Origin: Roseobacter sp. HKCCD6576-2 | GTDB taxonomy: Bacteria > Pseudomonadota > Alphaproteobacteria > Rhodobacterales > Rhodobacteraceae | Assembly: GCF_013179285.1 (NCBI RefSeq) | Contig: NZ_WVNW01000002.1 | Location: 806,001-870,000 of the forward strand | Direction: 5' to 3' | Length of the DNA: 64,000 nucleotides | Shown here: in pieces, positions 62,967-64,000 of the stretch | How the letters are laid out: the number at the start of each line of letters is the position of its first letter | Position numbering within the stretch: the stretch's first letter is position 1 | The notes under the pieces: generated by a model | The model's input: the letters and a program-made list of their open reading frames with translations, nothing else | Told to the model about the DNA's origin: nothing | Database searches by the model: none | Position numbers and translations under genes: made by a program

Positions 62967-64000
62967 ATGGCAAAGCCCGTCACCCAGTTCATCTGCTCCG
63001 CCTGCGGCTCGGTCCATAAGAAATGGTCGGGCCGGTGTGACAATTGCGGCGAGTGGAACACCATTTCTGAGGAAGCCCCGCTGTCATCGGGGCCGGGCAA
63101 ATCGCTCGGCGCGGTGAAAGGCCGGGCGATGGCCCTGACCGATCTGACCACTGAAGAAACACCGCCACCGCGCCAAGGCTCTGGCTTGGCGGAACTCGAC
63201 CGCGTTTTGGGCGGTGGCCTGGTTCCCGCCTCTGCCTCGCTGGTGGGCGGGGACCCCGGTATCGGGAAATCGACACTTCTGCTGCAGGCCGCCGCGAGTT
63301 TCGCACGCACCGGGTTGAAGGTCATCTATGTCTCAGGCGAAGAGGCCACGGCGCAGGTGCGGATGCGGGCGCAGCGGTTGGGACTGACGGATGCAGAGGT
63401 CAAACTGGCCGCCGAAACCAATCTCCGCGATATCCTGACGACGCTGGATGCGGAGCGCCCCGATCTGGCGATCATCGACTCGATTCAGACGATGTGGCTC
63501 GACACGGTTGAAAGCGCACCGGGCAGCGTCTCGCAAGTCCGCGCTGCCGCCCATGAATTGGTGACATTCGCGAAAAAGCGCGGCGTCGCGGTGATGTTGG
63601 TCGGCCATGTGACCAAGGAAGGCCAGATCGCGGGCCCGCGCGTGGTGGAGCATATGGTCGACACCGTGCTCTATTTCGAAGGCGAACGTGGGCATCAATT
63701 CCGCGTCCTGCGCAGCGTGAAAAACCGCTTCGGCCCCGCCGATGAGATCGGTGTGTTCGAGATGACCGGTGCAGGACTGGCCGAAGTGCCGAACCCCTCG
63801 GCGCTGTTCCTGACCGACCGCGACAATCCGGCCCCCGGTTCTGTCGTCTTTGCCGGGATCGAGGGGACACGGCCGGTTCTGGTGGAGATTCAAGCGCTTG
63901 TGGCCCCCTCTTCACTTAGTCAGCCACGGCGGGCGGTTGTGGGTTGGGATAGCGGGCGTCTGTCGATGATCCTGGCGGTGCTGGAGGCGCGCGTTGGCAT
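62967..64000 (+). CDS. radA: DNA repair protein RadA (3' end outside window)
   Basis: A RecA-family branch-migration ATPase, of which the first about 344 residues are present. The C4 zinc finger reads FICSACGSVHKKWSGRCDNCGEW in pieces; Walker A is VGGDPGIGKSTLLLQ, Walker B is DLAIIDSIQTMW, and the RadA-specific KNRFGP is present. The Lon-like C-terminal domain is cut by the window end. Start chosen at the ATG before KPVTQFICSAC. Confidence 0.96.
   Translation, partial: MAKPVTQFICSACGSVHKKWSGRCDNCGEWNTISEEAPLSSGPGKSLGAVKGRAMALTDLTTEETPPPRQGSGLAELDRVLGGGLVPASASLVGGDPGIGKSTLLLQAAASFARTGLKVIYVSGEEATAQVRMRAQRLGLTDAEVKLAAETNLRDILTTLDAERPDLAIIDSIQTMWLDTVESAPGSVSQVRAAAHELVTFAKKRGVAVMLVGHVTKEGQIAGPRVVEHMVDTVLYFEGERGHQFRVLRSVKNRFGPADEIGVFEMTGAGLAEVPNPSALFLTDRDNPAPGSVVFAGIEGTRPVLVEIQALVAPSSLSQPRRAVVGWDSGRLSMILAVLEARVG

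Overview
The window reads as chromosomal DNA of a marine member of the Rhodobacterales (Roseobacter group, Alphaproteobacteria). It is GC-rich, about 63% in a sampled core line, and tightly packed, with many 1-4 base start/stop overlaps. The gene order is typical of this order: rpmF-plsX-fabH-ihfA-merR, cysG-DUF2849-sulfite reductase-cysH-DUF934, alr-mlaE-mlaF, a long-form dCTP deaminase, and the ornithine-lipid gene olsB. A DMSP lyase gene (dddP) with all six metal ligands supports a marine life style. No plasmid, phage, insertion sequence, rRNA or CRISPR array was seen.

Layout. 1-7.2 kb: end of a sensor kinase, a fatty acid hydroxylase-type membrane enzyme, two cupins, anmK divergent from tyrS, a FemAB/GNAT-like protein behind a CtrA-like site, and olsB. 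7.3-12.1 kb: bamE divergent from yceD, then rpmF, plsX, fabH, ihfA and a MerR regulator. 12.1-16.8 kb: tRNA-Pro(GGG) with a strong terminator, dcd, a methyltransferase coupled to a DUF3445 haem protein, and dddP. 16.8-25.8 kb: a phosphatase-fold membrane protein, a hydrolase-OsmC fusion, and an Lrp regulator divergent from a sulfate-assimilation operon that ends near a ferredoxin reductase. 25.9-29.2 kb: an Ala/Glu-rich membrane-anchored protein, infC with an apparent ATA start, a sugar acetyltransferase and a LysR regulator.

29.2-41 kb: a molybdenum hydroxylase system (medium, large and small subunits) and its maturation genes (AAA+ ATPase, VWA protein, XdhC-like, molybdopterin-binding protein), all on the minus strand. 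They are separated by a lower-GC stretch of about 3.3 kb carrying an alpha/beta hydrolase, an XRE regulator plus membrane protein pair, a broken GFA-family gene and an isoprenylcysteine-methyltransferase-like gene. 42.1-51.8 kb: a urease cluster (ureD-A-B-C-E-F-G in transcription order) holding many unrelated small genes, including a secreted cysteine-rich repeat protein, a Tat-exported cyclase-family hydrolase, two carboxymuconolactone-decarboxylase-like proteins, an LprI-like protein and two DUF1127 proteins.

51.9-64 kb: pyrC, pyrE, replicative helicase dnaB, alr, mlaE, mlaF, membrane proteins of unknown role, a GNAT enzyme, a PqiA-like protein, an autotransporter-type barrel protein, and radA running off the end of the window.

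The most interesting points are the infC start codon, the cysteine-rich repeat protein and other cargo inside the urease operon, the split molybdenum hydroxylase locus with its low-GC insert and nonsense-mutated GFA gene, the long Ala/Glu stalk protein, and dddP.
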